Of a DNA stretch of 64,000 nt, positions 32,408 through 43,463 are shown piece after piece. Position 1 is the first letter of the stretch. The number at the start of each line of letters is the position of its first letter. This DNA comes from Diphasiastrum complanatum (lineage: Eukaryota > Streptophyta > Lycopodiopsida > Lycopodiales > Lycopodiaceae): the NCBI GenBank assembly GCA_029204225.1, contig CM055103.1, positions 56,129,078-56,193,077 on the forward strand, written 5' to 3'. The notes beneath the pieces were generated by a model, which saw nothing but the letters and a program-made list of their open reading frames with translations, did not search any database and was not told where the DNA came from. The translations under genes and the position numbers were made by a program.

Positions 32408-33168
32408 TTATAGATAATTTAGTATAACTACATCATCCTTTGCACCATCATCAATAAAGGGAGACTGAAGCCTTTCCCTAGCCAGTATACTGAAGATAAT
32501 TTCTTGTCTACATCTGTACACCTAGATTGATGTGTACTCATGAAGTGTAAACTGCAAACATTCATGTATTAGTAATGGCCAAAAACATCACCATAATAGA
32601 AAACTAATCATGAATCAACAGCATTGTTATCTACAATGGATTCCGGGTTAGGCTTCACAAAATTTGAAGGGTTAGGCTTCACTTTCTTAGGAGCATGCTT
32701 GGGGGCTGTCTGCTTCCTAGGATGCTTTGTAGGAAGATCAGTCCTATCTATAGGAGTTGGTCTAGGAGAAGCAGGCTAAGATACATGTAACCTATAGTAC
32801 CTATCCCTCATCCTCATCAGGAGCTGAAAATCCTTGGGCATTATGGTAACCCTCTTGGAATGGATGGCAAGCAAAAAAGAATACTAAAAAAAAAGGCTAA
32901 TGTAATCTTCAACAGCCTCCTGAAGGCACTGAAGAGCACTGGGTGTGAATCTAACCAGCTGTCCGAGATCATTTTTTGTTATGTTCCGAACAGCACGGTA
33001 GAATGGAGCTCTTGGGATCAACACAGTTGTTGATCTCTGATACTTGCGTATCACAAAGAGCCACCTGCTGCGGTTGCGCGTTCTAGGTCTAGCGGGTGGT
33101 GTGATGGCAACCGCAGGGGATGAGGATGAGCTAGGAGAGAAGAAGTCTCTCCTTGTCTGCATTCTCCT
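32408..33168 (-). pseudogene. CENH3-like histone fold with linker and last Ulp1 exon, copy A3
   Basis: The frame MQTRRDFFSPSSSSSPAVAI leads into SRWLFVIRKYQRSTTVLIPR, APFYRAVRNIT, QLVRFTPSALQCLQEAVEDY, then a stop where FFED is expected, SFLLAIHSKRVTIMPKDFQL, and the same CAG-to-TAG stop as A1 after RLHVS. The linker reads KHPRKQTAPKHAPKKVKPNP. A deletion at about 32,606 then joins a short intron end to the last Ulp1 exon (about 32,548-32,408, FTLHEYTSI, CRQEIIFSILARERLQ). It lacks the protease catalytic residues. Confidence 0.7.
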
Positions 33169-33169
33169 A

Positions 33170-33592
33170 GATGATTTTGCTGTGAGAAGAGGTGATTTCA
33201 GACAACACGCATCCTCGTTCCAGAGGAACAGTGGACTGGGCCACTATCTTAGGCATTTCCTAAAGAATGAGATCTGTATTGCTCATTCCAAGCTGAGCCC
33301 AGTCGGGGAGAGTCTTATAATGGCAGTTAAAGCTTTATCATTTTACCTAGGAGGACATAAATTTGGTAAGACGAATAAGATCATTTTTGTCAAAAGATCT
33401 TATGTTTTGAACATTTTAGGCTTTACTGATGGGAATGTTCCTTTAAGGAGCTCCCATTATTCATTGTATTCCACTTATATTGAGCCTAGTGGAAATAAGG
33501 ATAATGCACATCTATTAGATGCATACGCTAGCAGAGAATTTCTACATGACAATACTGTCATAGAATCTGATACAAGATCTGATGATGAATAG
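33170..33592 (+). pseudogene. Histone-fold-like C-terminal exon, copy A3
   Basis: DDFAVRRGDFRQHASSFQRN, GLGHYLRHFLKNEICIAH, SPVGESLIMAVKALSFYLGG, TNKIIFVKRSYVLNILGF and a terminal SDDE before the stop at 33,592. The exon is open throughout, but its promoter and first exon were deleted in the head-to-head fusion with the CENH3-like gene. It is a good reference for the intact C-terminus. Confidence 0.55.
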
Positions 33593-33726
33593 TTAACACT
33601 TTGTATTTTGGTATAATACAATCAATACATTTACATTGGGTATTTCTCCTCTCTTGTTCAATGAATTTGCAAAGCAATTCTGAACATGTCATGATTTGAT
33701 GACAATGATGATTTTCTACTCATCAA

Positions 33727-35555
33727 TCATCTACTTTTCTCTTCCTGTATGAACTTGCATGCTTTTCTAAACTTGTTGTATTGTGTGGACTTTGTTATAT
33801 GTCGAATCTGAACTCTGCAGTAGAACCACTGAAACAATTGACAAATGTAGTTTTGTTTTTCATTGGTTTCTCCATGTTGTGTATTTTGATGAAATGTTGT
33901 TCGTGCTTGCCAGTGTGACTTCTCCATCCCTTGTGATGACCATACACTCAAGCTTCCATATGTATTTGCAAAAAATGTTGTATGATCTCTTAGTATGTGC
34001 TGCATATGTCAAAATCATAATGTTAGTCTTATGTTTGGATCTAAATATATATGAAAATTTGAAAGCATTTTGAAAATTTTATACTAACCATGTAATGAGT
34101 GATGTGATCTTCTCCCCATGTTTTTGATATCGCATTAACAAACTCGACACAAGTCCTTCGAACAGCTTTCTTATCAATATCAGAGTATTTTTCTTTTCTT
34201 AAAATAGCAATCATACTATCAAGCTTTTTCCATACATCAACTTTTAGTACTCTGGTTTTGCCGTCTTTCTCGAAGTCCTGAGTGGCAGCAATAATATCTG
34301 TCCAGACTGAGTGTTGAATATTAGAAGCCTTACCAGTATGATTTGATAAAAAACGACGTGCTTTTGTTCCTCCTATGCTTGGCTTAGTTGGCATGTTCCC
34401 ATTCTTTCCTAGAAGTTTTTCATCTTTTTGAATTTTGACATGTCCCTTATGGAGTCCTACTTTTGATAAAACATCTTCTAATCGAGAGATAGCTTCCTTT
34501 GCTAATGATGCTGGCTTAGTATTCCAAGCAAAACTTATATGAAGATAAATGATCTTTTCTAATAATCTAACTTATGCATGAAGAGTGCAAACATGCACAA
34601 TTTTTAAGGGGATAGGCAGCACAAGCTTCCAGTTTGGATCTGCATATTCTCTAGTAATTCGTGTACTCCTAGTTACATCTTTTGCCATTTTCATGCAGTA
34701 CAAACAAGGGTGTTTTGATGTAGCACCATGAGAGACATTATATATACATTTCAATGCTTTCAAATCACCTACTAAGTGCCATTCAACATTGAAGTCTCCA
34801 ACTCCTGGAACATTGAGAAGTCCTCCATCCATATGATCCTTGATGATCCTCGGATAAGATGTCCTTGAGAATATCCATGATAATATATCATGATCCTCTT
34901 TCAGCACCTATCCAAAGAATTAATCAGACTCAGTTTACAATGTATCAATACTATTCAATGGATGTAATGTAATATTGAGGCTAGTTACCTGAAACGCTGC
35001 CAACCACCATAGATCATTTTTTGACTGGACACTGAATCTGAAATCTTCTTGGTTCTCTGTTTGTGATAGAGCACCATTCATGAGAGTTATACTAACCCTC
35101 TCCATCTTCTTCCCTTTCACAATTTCTGACTCATCTAACTTAAGTACTATGATTATTTTGCCATTCACCTTTTCATAGGTTATATCATAGAATGTGACAA
35201 TGTATCTCAGCAAGTAATTTAGATCAACAAATAAATTGTTTGATGAATTATAGAATATCGACCTTCCATCAATTTCATACACCTCTTCAATATGAAATGG
35301 AGTTCCAGTGATCTTATGCATATCTATGTTTAATGTATCCCTCTCTTTCTTCAAGTGATATGTCCTAGGGATTGGGACTTTTCTAGTTTGAACTTGCTTA
35401 AAAGCTTCTCTAATTAGTTTAAATATTGTTGCATATGCTTCCTTGCTAATATCTGCAAAATCACAAGCACCCTGAACTATAGTCTTATCTAAAAAATTTT
35501 GAATGTCCACCATCAAAGACTCTACTATTTTACACTTTTCATTTGATGTTGTCAT
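33727..35555 (-). pseudogene. DDE-type transposase with CxxC insertion, copy A3 (most complete)
   Basis: Three exons are visible: 35,555-34,989, 34,907-34,089 and 33,999-33,727, with good donors (GTAACT, GTTAGT) and acceptors. Exon a: FLDKTIVQGACDFADIS and IIIVLKLDESEIVKGKK (likely first Asp). Exon b: NVEWHLVGDLKALKCIYNVS (likely second Asp), HPCLYCMKMAKDV (CxxC), PIPLKIVHVCTLHA then a TAA where B has Glu, KPSIGGTKARRFL, SDIDKKAVRRTCVEFVNAIS. Exon c: FFANTYGSLSVWSSQGMEKS (likely Glu), HWQAR, FQWFYCRVQIR. The GDLK...CxxC...LH...YGSL...QGxEK order is that of RNase H-fold transposases with a zinc-binding insertion (CACTA- or KDZ-like groups are candidates); I could not assign the superfamily. 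Confidence 0.65.
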
Positions 35556-36552
35556 GCATAGGAGACTCCATCAACCAAAATGAACTTGTTAAAGTCATAC
35601 TTAATGGGTTAAAGGAGGAATATGACAACCTTTTTAGAGTTATGCCATTAAGGAGGAGCTACCAAGTTTGGAAGCACTCCAAAGTGTGCTCATTTCTGAA
35701 GAATCAAGACAAGAGTATAAACTCTTGAAAATGGAGAGACTATCTCAACATTGATGGTAAAGCTCTCTTTACCAAAGACAAGCACAAGACAAGAAGTAAG
35801 AATCAACACCAATCCTCTTCAAGCAAGAACAATCTTATTTCCAAGGAGAAAGGAGATGAGGATGAGTCCTCTCAAACTTCCATATCCAAGAAGAAGAAGA
35901 AAAACATCAAGTGTTTCTTCTGTGGCAAGAAGAGACATTATGCCACCAATTGCTTCAAGAAGAAGAGTCAATTCAAGCAAGCCAACATTTCTAATGAAGA
36001 GAAGGAAGATGCTCATGCAAGTGATGAAGAGGGATCTCTTATGGTCTCGAGTTTTTCTTCATCACCTTTCAAGAAGGATGGTTTGTGGTATATCGACAGT
36101 GGAGCTTCCTCACATATGTGTAGCTCCAAGTATTCTTTTTCATCCATGTCACCTTATGAATGAGCCAAGAAGTCCATCTACACAACAAATGATCATGAGT
36201 GTGCTATTGAAGGCATAGGGACCATTCCCTTAAAGCTTTCTTCATCAAAAGTTCTTTCTCTGTCTAATGTACTTTTTGTTCCCAAGTTAACAAAAAATCT
36301 TATTAGTGTTGGGCAATTGTTTGATAGTGGACTAGATGTGAATTTCAATGTTGATACATGTACAATCAAGGAGCATGATGAGATCTTTGCATTTGGGTCT
36401 AGATATGGTGGAAGCTACAAGCTTGATCCCAAAGAGTATGCTAACTCTTGTGATAGTGCTTTCGCTACTCATATGTCTTTGGAGGAACTATGGCATAGAA
36501 GGTTGGGACATCCTAACTATAATTCTATGGTGTCCATGGTCAAGAAAGACCA
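35556..36552 (+). pseudogene. Copia gag end, protease and GAG-pre-integrase
   Basis: It starts within gag (IGDSINQNELVKVILNGLKE), then has a knuckle CFFCGKKRHYATNC (CCHC, with Arg for Gly at KRH), protease WYIDSGASSHMC (intact DSG), the LFVPKLTKNLISVGQLFDSG block and LEELWHRRLGHPNYNSMVSM. Frameshifts separate the blocks. At about 36,552 the sequence turns into an inverted copy of the same element. It is related to the Copia at 37.8-40.3 kb. Confidence 0.8.
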
Positions 36553-37473
36553 TTACTCCTTTGCTTGCACAAGGTCATTCTTCTTTCTCGCTTCCAAGGG
36601 AATATGGACAAAGCATATGCATCCAAATACTCTAAGGTGTTCAACCTTAGGTTTCTTCAAATAGAGTGCTTCATATGGTGACTTTCCTCCAAGTGCAACA
36701 TGAGGGAGTCTATTGCAAAGATAGTTTGAACAATTGATGGCCTCACCCCAAAAGTCTTTTGGCAAGGATGCCTCAATTCTAATGGTTTTGGCACATTCAC
36801 ACAGTGTTCTATTCTTTCTTTTAGCCACCCCATTTTGAGATGGTGTATATGCACAAGAAAACTCCCTTTTAATGCCTTCAAGCTCACAATAATCATGAAA
36901 TTTATTGGAAGTGTACTCACCACCTCCATCACTTCTAAGAATCTTGATTTTGTAAGAAAATTGCTTTTCAACTAGAGCTTTGAACTTTAGAAAATAGTCA
37001 AACACCATAGATTTTGAAGCTAGAAGATATACCCAAGTAAATCTAGTGAAATCATCAATGAAAGCTACAAAGCAAGTAGCACCACCCTTGCTCTTTGAAG
37101 ATGAGAAGTGCACATCTGAGCGTATGAGCTCCAATGGATGTGTAGTCTTGATAGATGACTTTGAAAAAGGCTTCTTATGAGACTTAGATATGGCAGAAGC
37201 CTCACATGGCTTGAAATTCTTGGAGATAAGATTAGGCAAGCCAATAGCTTTGGCTTTCTTGACCATGGACACCATAGAATTATAGTTAGGATGTCCCAAC
37301 GTTCTATGCCATAGTTCCTCCAAAGACATATGAGTAGCGAAAGCACTATCACAAGAGTTAGCATACTCTTTGGGATCAAGCTTGTAGCTTCCACCATATC
37401 TAGACCCAAATGCAAAGATCTCATCATGCTCCTTGATTGTACATGTATCAACATTGAAATCAATTAAATCCAC
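36553..37473 (-). pseudogene. Copia integrase (GAG-pre-integrase and core), inverted relative to neighbour
   Basis: A 306-residue open frame: DFNVDTCTIKEHDEIFAFGS, LEELWHRTLGHPNYNSMVSM, the integrase HHCC region in part, first Asp in IRSDVHFSSS, FVAFIDDFTRFTWVYLL, second Asp in ILRSDGGGEYTS, then PSQNGVAKRKNRT, LPKDFWGEAINCSNYLCNRL, VEHLRVFGCICFVHIPLEAR. The catalytic Glu of DD35E is Lys (GVAKRKN for GVAERKN), so the enzyme is dead despite its long open frame. The first 80 residues duplicate 36,317-36,552 in opposite orientation. Confidence 0.9.
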
Positions 37474-37697
37474 TCCTCCATATGTTGATTGTCTTCAATA
37501 ACAATAGGTGATAGATTTTGAGGTTGCTTGATCTCGGCCCCTCCAAGATTGGACTTTTCTTCTTCATGAAAAACTACACCTCTACTATCAATTACTTTAG
37601 AGGTAGAGAGCATGTAGATTCGATAGGCTTTCTTGTTGGATGAATGAGAGTTGGAAGTGATTGAATGCATGTAGTAGTCACACGGTGTTTTTGTCAT
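37474..37697 (-). pseudogene. Copia integrase-RT spacer fragment, out of order
   Basis: SNKKAYRIYMLSTSKVIDSR, GVVFHEEEKS is the block that normally follows the integrase (KAYRLYDPxxxKIxxSRDVVFDE). Here it lies 5' of the GAG-pre-integrase on the same strand, so the Copia pieces in 35.5-37.7 kb have been rearranged. Confidence 0.7.
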
Positions 37698-37699
37698 AG

Positions 37700-40288
37700 A
37701 ATCAAAGATAGATCTTGAATCTCAATCTAGTCTTGATCTTGGTGCATCTACACACCTTAGGAGATCACAAGTACATGTTGTGGACAATCCACACGTGTGA
37801 AATCAACATGGTATCAGAGCCTACCTAAGGTTACCATGCATTTTGATCCATTTGAGTGAAAACTATTCATCAATCTTGAGCTAGAAATTGTCAAGGCCCA
37901 TTTTCCTAGCTATCTTGTTCAATTTTGGATCAAAAGAGATCAAAAGGACATTGATTAAATCTGACCTGGTACTATACGAAATCAGGTGCTGAGACACGTG
38001 TGAGGAACATCCAATTTCAGTTTGGGAGTTCTCTTTCATGTTTGATCCAAAAATCTTGCTAGATAGCTTGTTTTGAAGCTATTTTTGTCTAGTTTTGTTT
38101 GCAATCAGTTTCATTCCATATGGTTGAGCCAATCAAAAGTTATAAGCTTTAGAAGAGGGTTAGGTAGGGCACCTAGAACTGGGTGGACACATTTGGTTTG
38201 GTCAAGAGATTGCTTGTTTGATCCAAAATCACAGTTGAATGCTTACCAATCTCATCTATATGTGATCTAGGCACTGTTTTGAGATCTTAGCCATTTTGTT
38301 TCATGCAATATCATTGTATTTGAGTAAAATTTGGTTTCTTAGTGTATTTAAGCTAGTGAGAATCATCTCACAGTCTGTTGCAAGATCTTGCATAGGAGAT
38401 GGTAGCACACAATTATTGGATCCTATAGTGAGAGAGAAGCAACATTTTTTGTTCATCACTTTTATTTATCTCCACTTTACATGACTTCAATGAGTTCATA
38501 CTTGTTGCAACCAAGTGAGAGATTGTCTACTTCCAATTATTCAATATGGAAGTTGAGGATGGAGTCCATCTTGATACTCCAAGATGTGATGGACATTGTA
38601 CTTGGGATTGAGGAGGAGCCTCAAGTTCTTCAAGAAGTACAAAAATACAAGAAGAGATCTAGGATGGCTCTCCACTACATTAAGATGAATGTCTCTAATG
38701 AGATATTGAGGGAGATTGGTGATTGTTCTACATCCAAGGAAGTTTGAGATTGTCTCAAGTCCATCTATGAGGCTAAGAACACCTCTAGGCTCCTCACTCT
38801 TAGAAATCAAATCTTCCAAAGTAGTCAAAAGAGTGATGAGAGTGCATTAATTATGTTTTGAGAGTCAAGGATATTCATAGGGAGCTTGCATGTATTGGTG
38901 ACTCAATCAATCAAAGTGAGCTAGTCCAAGTCATTCTCAATGGCTTGAGAGATGAATATGACAACCTTGTCCAATCCTATGCCATTAAGGAGGATCTAAC
39001 AAGTTTGGAGGCCCTTCAAAGTGTGCTTATTTCTGAAGAATCAAGACAAGAGTACAAACTCTTGAGGATGGACAAGCTATCACTCAATCATGATGATGGC
39101 AAAGTTCTATTTGCTAAGCACAAAGAGAAGAGTAAGAAGCAGCATCATCACTTCTCTAATGACAAAGCTAAAGACCAAGATGGAGAGGAGGAGGATACCT
39201 CTCATGCTTCTAATTCAAATCTCAAGAAGAAGAAGATCAAGTGCTTTTATTGTGGCAAGAAAGGCCATTATGCCACCAGTTGCTTCAAGAAGAAGAATCA
39301 ACTCAATCAAGCCAACATCACCAATGAGAAAGAAGACTATATTGCAAGTGATGGAGAAGGCTCTCTTATGGCATCAAGCTTCTCCTCTTCCACCTTCAAC
39401 AAGGATGACTCATGGTATATTGATAGTCGAGCATCTTCACATATGTGTGGCTCCAAGCACTCCTTTTCATCTATTATGCCTTATGATGGAGTCAAGAAGA
39501 CCATATACATTGCAAGTAAGCATGAGTGCAATATTGAAGGAGTAGGGATTATTCCCTTGAAGCTTGCATCTTCCAAAGATCTCTTTCTCAACAATGTTCT
39601 TTTTGTCCCAAATCTTACAAAGAACATCTTAAGTGTTGGCCAACTTCTTGATAGTGGCTTTGATGTCAATTTCAATATTGACAATTGTGTGATCAAGAAG
39701 GATGGTCAGATCCTTGCATATGGATCAAGGTTTGAAGGCATCTACAAATTGGATCCAAGTGAGAGTGCAAAATCTCTTGATGTTTCTTATATGTCCAATA
39801 TCTCAAAGGAGGATGATCACACAAGATGCACATATCTTCTCTCTTCAAGTATTATGGTGTATGATTATTCCTTATTATTCAAAGCATATGTTGAGAAGAA
39901 ATTCTCATTGAAGATCAAAGCTTTGAGGAGTATTGGAGCTCTTGAGGGAATAGCACCATATGAAGTTTTATTCAAGATAAAGCCTAAGGTTGATCACCTT
40001 AGTGAACTTGGTAGTGCTTGCTTTGCACATGTTCCCTTGGAAACAAGGAGGAAGGATGATCCAAGCTCATGGACCATGATTGGATACTCATCCATCAAGG
40101 AGGCCTTTAGTGTCTTTACACTCTCTATTTCAAAAGTGATTGTGAATAGAGATGTCATATTGCATAAAGATTCAATCTTGGAAGTGGCCGAGATCAAGGC
40201 TTCTCAAGAAGCATCACAAGTTATCTTTTTTGAAGGTATTCAAGTTATGATGGGGCCAAGGTGTGAGGAGGATTTCTTCTTCATATAA
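37700..40288 (+). pseudogene. Copia element: LTR end, primer site, gag-protease, integrase tail (core deleted)
   Basis: The LTR end ..CAACA precedes TGGTATCAGAGC (37,809-37,820). Gag starts at 38,481 (MTSMSSYLLQPSERLSTSNY, SIWKLRMESILI), has a TGA for Trp at 38,745 and a frameshift near 38,850, and continues in a 476-residue frame from 38,858. That frame holds CFYCGKKGHYATSC, the protease as WYIDSRASSHMC (DSG to DSR), NVLFVPNLTKNILSVGQLLD, then jumps from DHTRCTYLLSSSIMVYDYSL via LKIKALRSIG directly to EGIAPYEVLFKIKPKVDHLS and VIVNRDVILHKDS. The integrase DD35E core is therefore deleted. The long frame persists despite loss of protease and integrase function. RT and RNase H are absent. Confidence 0.85.
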
Positions 40289-40311
40289 TTTCAAGAAGAT
40301 CTTCAAGATGC

Positions 40312-40965
40312 ATGACCGAGTCTTTATGGCTCACCTTACATGGCAAAGAGGGGCATCTTTCATGTTGTATCTACAACACATTCATATATGCTTCTCTTCT
40401 TTTGCTTGAAATGCTATCTTGCTTCATTGAATTTTTTGGATCTCAAAGTTCAAGAAAAGCTATACTAGTTTTGTATGATGCTTATGGTATGGACATGTTT
40501 CTTGTCATTATTGACTTAGATATGTTTCCAATAATTTTTGAAAGCAAGGTATTGTATTGTCAAAAGTATGCTCTTGGTTCTAGTAAGAACAAGACTGAGC
40601 TTGGTACTCACTTTTCTGAAAATCATGTTTTCACATGTTTTGAGGCAAATTGTAAATTCCTCTTGAGATTAAGTGAAGCATCCAAAGTGGACACTTACAT
40701 CCTTGAGAGACTAGCTATCCTGAAAAAGATCAAGGTAGTCTTTGATATCAAGATTAGATCCATCATGGATATAGTTCATTGTATGTGGACTAGTCAAGCT
40801 AGAAAGCATAATCTTGATAATCATCATTGTTTCACATCTTATGATCTTGATCTCCATGACCTTATGAGGCTTGGAAGCCTCAGATTTCTCTATTTATGGT
40901 GCATCCATCATGCAAGTGGAACTTTCAAAGCAAAGATCATCATCAAGCATGGAGGAAGTCCATGA
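40312..40965 (+). other. 217-codon open frame of unknown origin
   Basis: MTESLWLTLHGKEGHLSCCI to KAKIIIKHGGSP. It follows the Copia remnant by 20 nt. Leucine- and cysteine-rich, with no motif I recognise. It might be a scrambled 3' part of the Copia element or chance open sequence; codon use does not separate these. 40,966-41,234 shows nothing. Confidence 0.25.
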
Positions 40966-41234
40966 TCATAGTGGCATATTGGTGGAGCGCTCTTCAAAGG
41001 CATTGGCAAGAGATCTCTACCAAAGAGATCTTATCATGGATATGGTGAGGGTGTTGCTATGATGGATCCCTTGGCTGATCTTCACTTCTTATGCATACCA
41101 AAGGATCCACTCAAAAAGATTTACAAACTTCTCAAGTGATCTAGTACCTTTCCAAGCTATTTTTTGAGGAGTGTGAGAAATTGGCAAAAATCTAGCTTCT
41201 AAACAAAAAGTTTGTAACATAAGTTCTTGAAACT

Positions 41235-41500
41235 TACGTTTTGGGTGCTAAGTAGGAATTAGCCTAATCATCTTTCTAGTTGGGTAAGCCTTAGCAAGAG
41301 TTTATTATTTTGTTGATCTTGGTTAGTTGGGAAGCCTTAGCCAAGTTTAGTTAGTTTCTATTCCGATGGGAAGCCTTGGTGCTCTCCTTTTGTTTATGTT
41401 TTTATTTCCAGTTGAAAGCTTTTGTGTAGATCTTAGAAGGTGGACGATTGGTCTACCACTATACTATGCATGAATCCCTCATTAGACCTAGCCACCCATA
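41235..41500. repeat. Inverted copy of 17,420-17,660 (probable LTR sequence)
   Basis: TAGTTGGGTAAGCCTTAGCA, GGTTAGTTGGGAAGCCTTAG, GGGAAGCCTTGGTGCTC and TCATTAGACCTAGCCACC match the reverse complement of the A1 right flank. 41,501-41,954 is unassigned. Confidence 0.65.
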
Positions 41501-41954
41501 GAAGAGTAAGATTACTTCCAACATTGGCATCGTTGTCACTTTTTAAGTTTATCTACATAGCTTTCTTATTTTCTTTTTCATTGCTACCGTGCTTGTGTGT
41601 ATGCTTGCTTGCTATCCTTCTTCACACTACAACACACATCTTCTCTCCAGGTCCTACACAAGCTGCCATCAAGTCGGGGGGAAGCAACAAAAGTATCAAC
41701 TTGGACATTTTCTCTGAAAGAACTGACCCAAGTGACACTTTTTTCAACCAATCAGCTATATCAGAAATCGTCGAGCTATCTGCACCCATAACAGACCCTG
41801 ATCTTTTATCCTATCACCTCCACGAATTCTGACCTTGCTCAGATTTTTAGAAATCACCTTGTTTTAATATCAAAATCCACTGTTTTTCAACCAAATCTTT
41901 GTCTTAAAAATCACTGACTTTATTGAGGCTAGATCTATGCAAGATTAGACCTCT

Positions 41955-42100
41955 GGAATTCCATGATTAAAGGCATGATTAAATGACAATCTAAGAATGG
42001 TAATAATCATGAATTCAATTGATAATTTGAACCCACTCTGATACCACCCTGTGAGTATTTACTACTCTAGCAAGATATCTACATTAGCCAAAGGAAATAC
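41955..42100 (-). mobile_element. Copia LTR end, primer site and leader fragment
   Basis: Reverse complement of 1-140: it includes ACTCTGATACCACC (primer site), the leader and the first codons of gag (CATGATTAAAGGCAT). It is the same family as the element at the window start. 42,101-42,299 is unassigned and may be LTR. Confidence 0.75.
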
Positions 42101-42335
42101 AATGAATACTATAAAGGATCAAATCAAATTATCAAATTCATATCATTACTTAAATCGTTCTTCTAACTGGTAAAAAATCTAGGTAGTTGTAGCCATGAAG
42201 AAAGTGAAACAATTGGATGTTTGTGACAGCTTCACACTATTTCAATTGGATATTTGATATCAATCATTGTAGCAAGTATCAGAAATAGAAAGAGGATAAT
42301 GAATTAGAGAGCTTGAAGAGCATATGGGTGGAAAC

Positions 42336-43444
42336 AAAATATATGTGCCAAACTATGGCATGTTTCAAATTTTATGGCATCTTGCAGGTGATTTAAAGAC
42401 ACTGAAATGTATGTATAATGTTTCGCATGGGGAAAATACTTAACACCCTTGTTTGTGTTGTATGAAGAATTGTAAAGACTTGAATATGACAAGATCATGA
42501 GTTGGTCCAACAAGAGATCAAGAGGATCCGAACTTTAGACCTGTGTTGGCAATTCCATTGATCAATGTTCACATATGCACATTGCATGCTGAGGTACGAA
42601 TTATTGAAAAATTGATTTATAATCATATTTTGTATGTCTAAAATACCAAACCTGAATCGGCTTCTAAAATTGGAATTGAGAGATTAGAGCAAGTACTTTC
42701 AAAAGCAGGTTTGCACAAGGGGAATGTAAAATAGAAAAAAGTGAAAAAATATCCGGTAAATCAAGGAACGTTCCAAACAAGCCATCTGTTGGTGGTGCAA
42801 AAGCTAGAAGGTTTTTATCCAATCACACTGGAAAGTCTTCTACCATGACATACAATGTTCGGAAAGACGTTGTTGCAGCATCAAAAGATTTTGAAGAGAG
42901 GGGCAACACAAGATTAAAAAAAGCTGCAGTATGGCAAAATCTTGACAATTTGATTGGCATGTTGCGAAAAGAAAAGTTATCTGAAATTGACATTGCAAAT
43001 TTACAAAAATATTGTGAGATATTTGTCAAATCGGTAGCAGAATGTTAGGGAGAGGATCATGTTACACACTATATGGTAATTCACTATTTGTTTTTGTGCA
43101 AAAATTGTTCTGCAACGTCATTAATTTGATTTCTGATATATGTATTTTACTGATTGCAGCACATTCTATTACATCACACCAGATTTTTTGCAAAAGAATA
43201 TGGAAGTATGAGCATATGGTCTTCTCAAGGTATATAGAAATCGCATTGGCAAGCAAGAGGAGCTTTACATCAAGCAACCAACCATGGAAGATATAATTCA
43301 AAGATATGCTACTTATATCAATTATTTCAATGGTTCTTTAGAAGAGCACAGTTTAGATATCAAACCAAATATTCAACAATCCTCATTTCATTCAAAAAGA
43401 CATTTCAACATCTAAGGAGAAATAGTTCAACTTCATCATCGTAA
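42336..43444 (+). pseudogene. Transposase, C-terminal two thirds, element B
   Basis: LWHLAGDLKTLKCMYNVSHG (likely second Asp), HPCLCCMKNCKDLNMT (CxxC), IPLINVHICTLHAEVRIIEK (Glu where A copies have a stop), KARRFLSNHTG-like block, VRKDVVAASKDFEERGNTRL, LRKEKLSEIDIANLQKYCEI, then the intron (donor 43,076, acceptor ending 43,159) and LLHHTRFFAKEYGSMSIWSS, QGI-stop-KSHWQAR, FQWFFRRAQFRYQTKYSTIL, stop at 43,444. The likely catalytic Glu codon is TAG. Frameshifts occur at about 42,370 and 42,730. The N-terminus with the first Asp is lost at the left edge. Confidence 0.65.
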
Positions 43445-43463
43445 TAGAAAAACAATTAAAATA

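Larger units (their letters stand above)
32094..35555. mobile_element. Large TIR DNA transposon, copy A3 (internally deleted, right end lost)
   Basis: The left terminus is at 32,094 inside the A2 histone gene, consistent with insertion of A3 into A2. Order: Ulp1 last exon and CENH3-like gene (-), C-terminal exon of the histone-fold gene (+), transposase (-). One deletion (about 32,606) removes most of the protease and another (about 33,169) fuses the two divergent genes head to head, removing the promoter. The fourth gene is absent. The right end joins a Copia gag at 35,556. It has the most complete transposase in the window. Confidence 0.8.
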
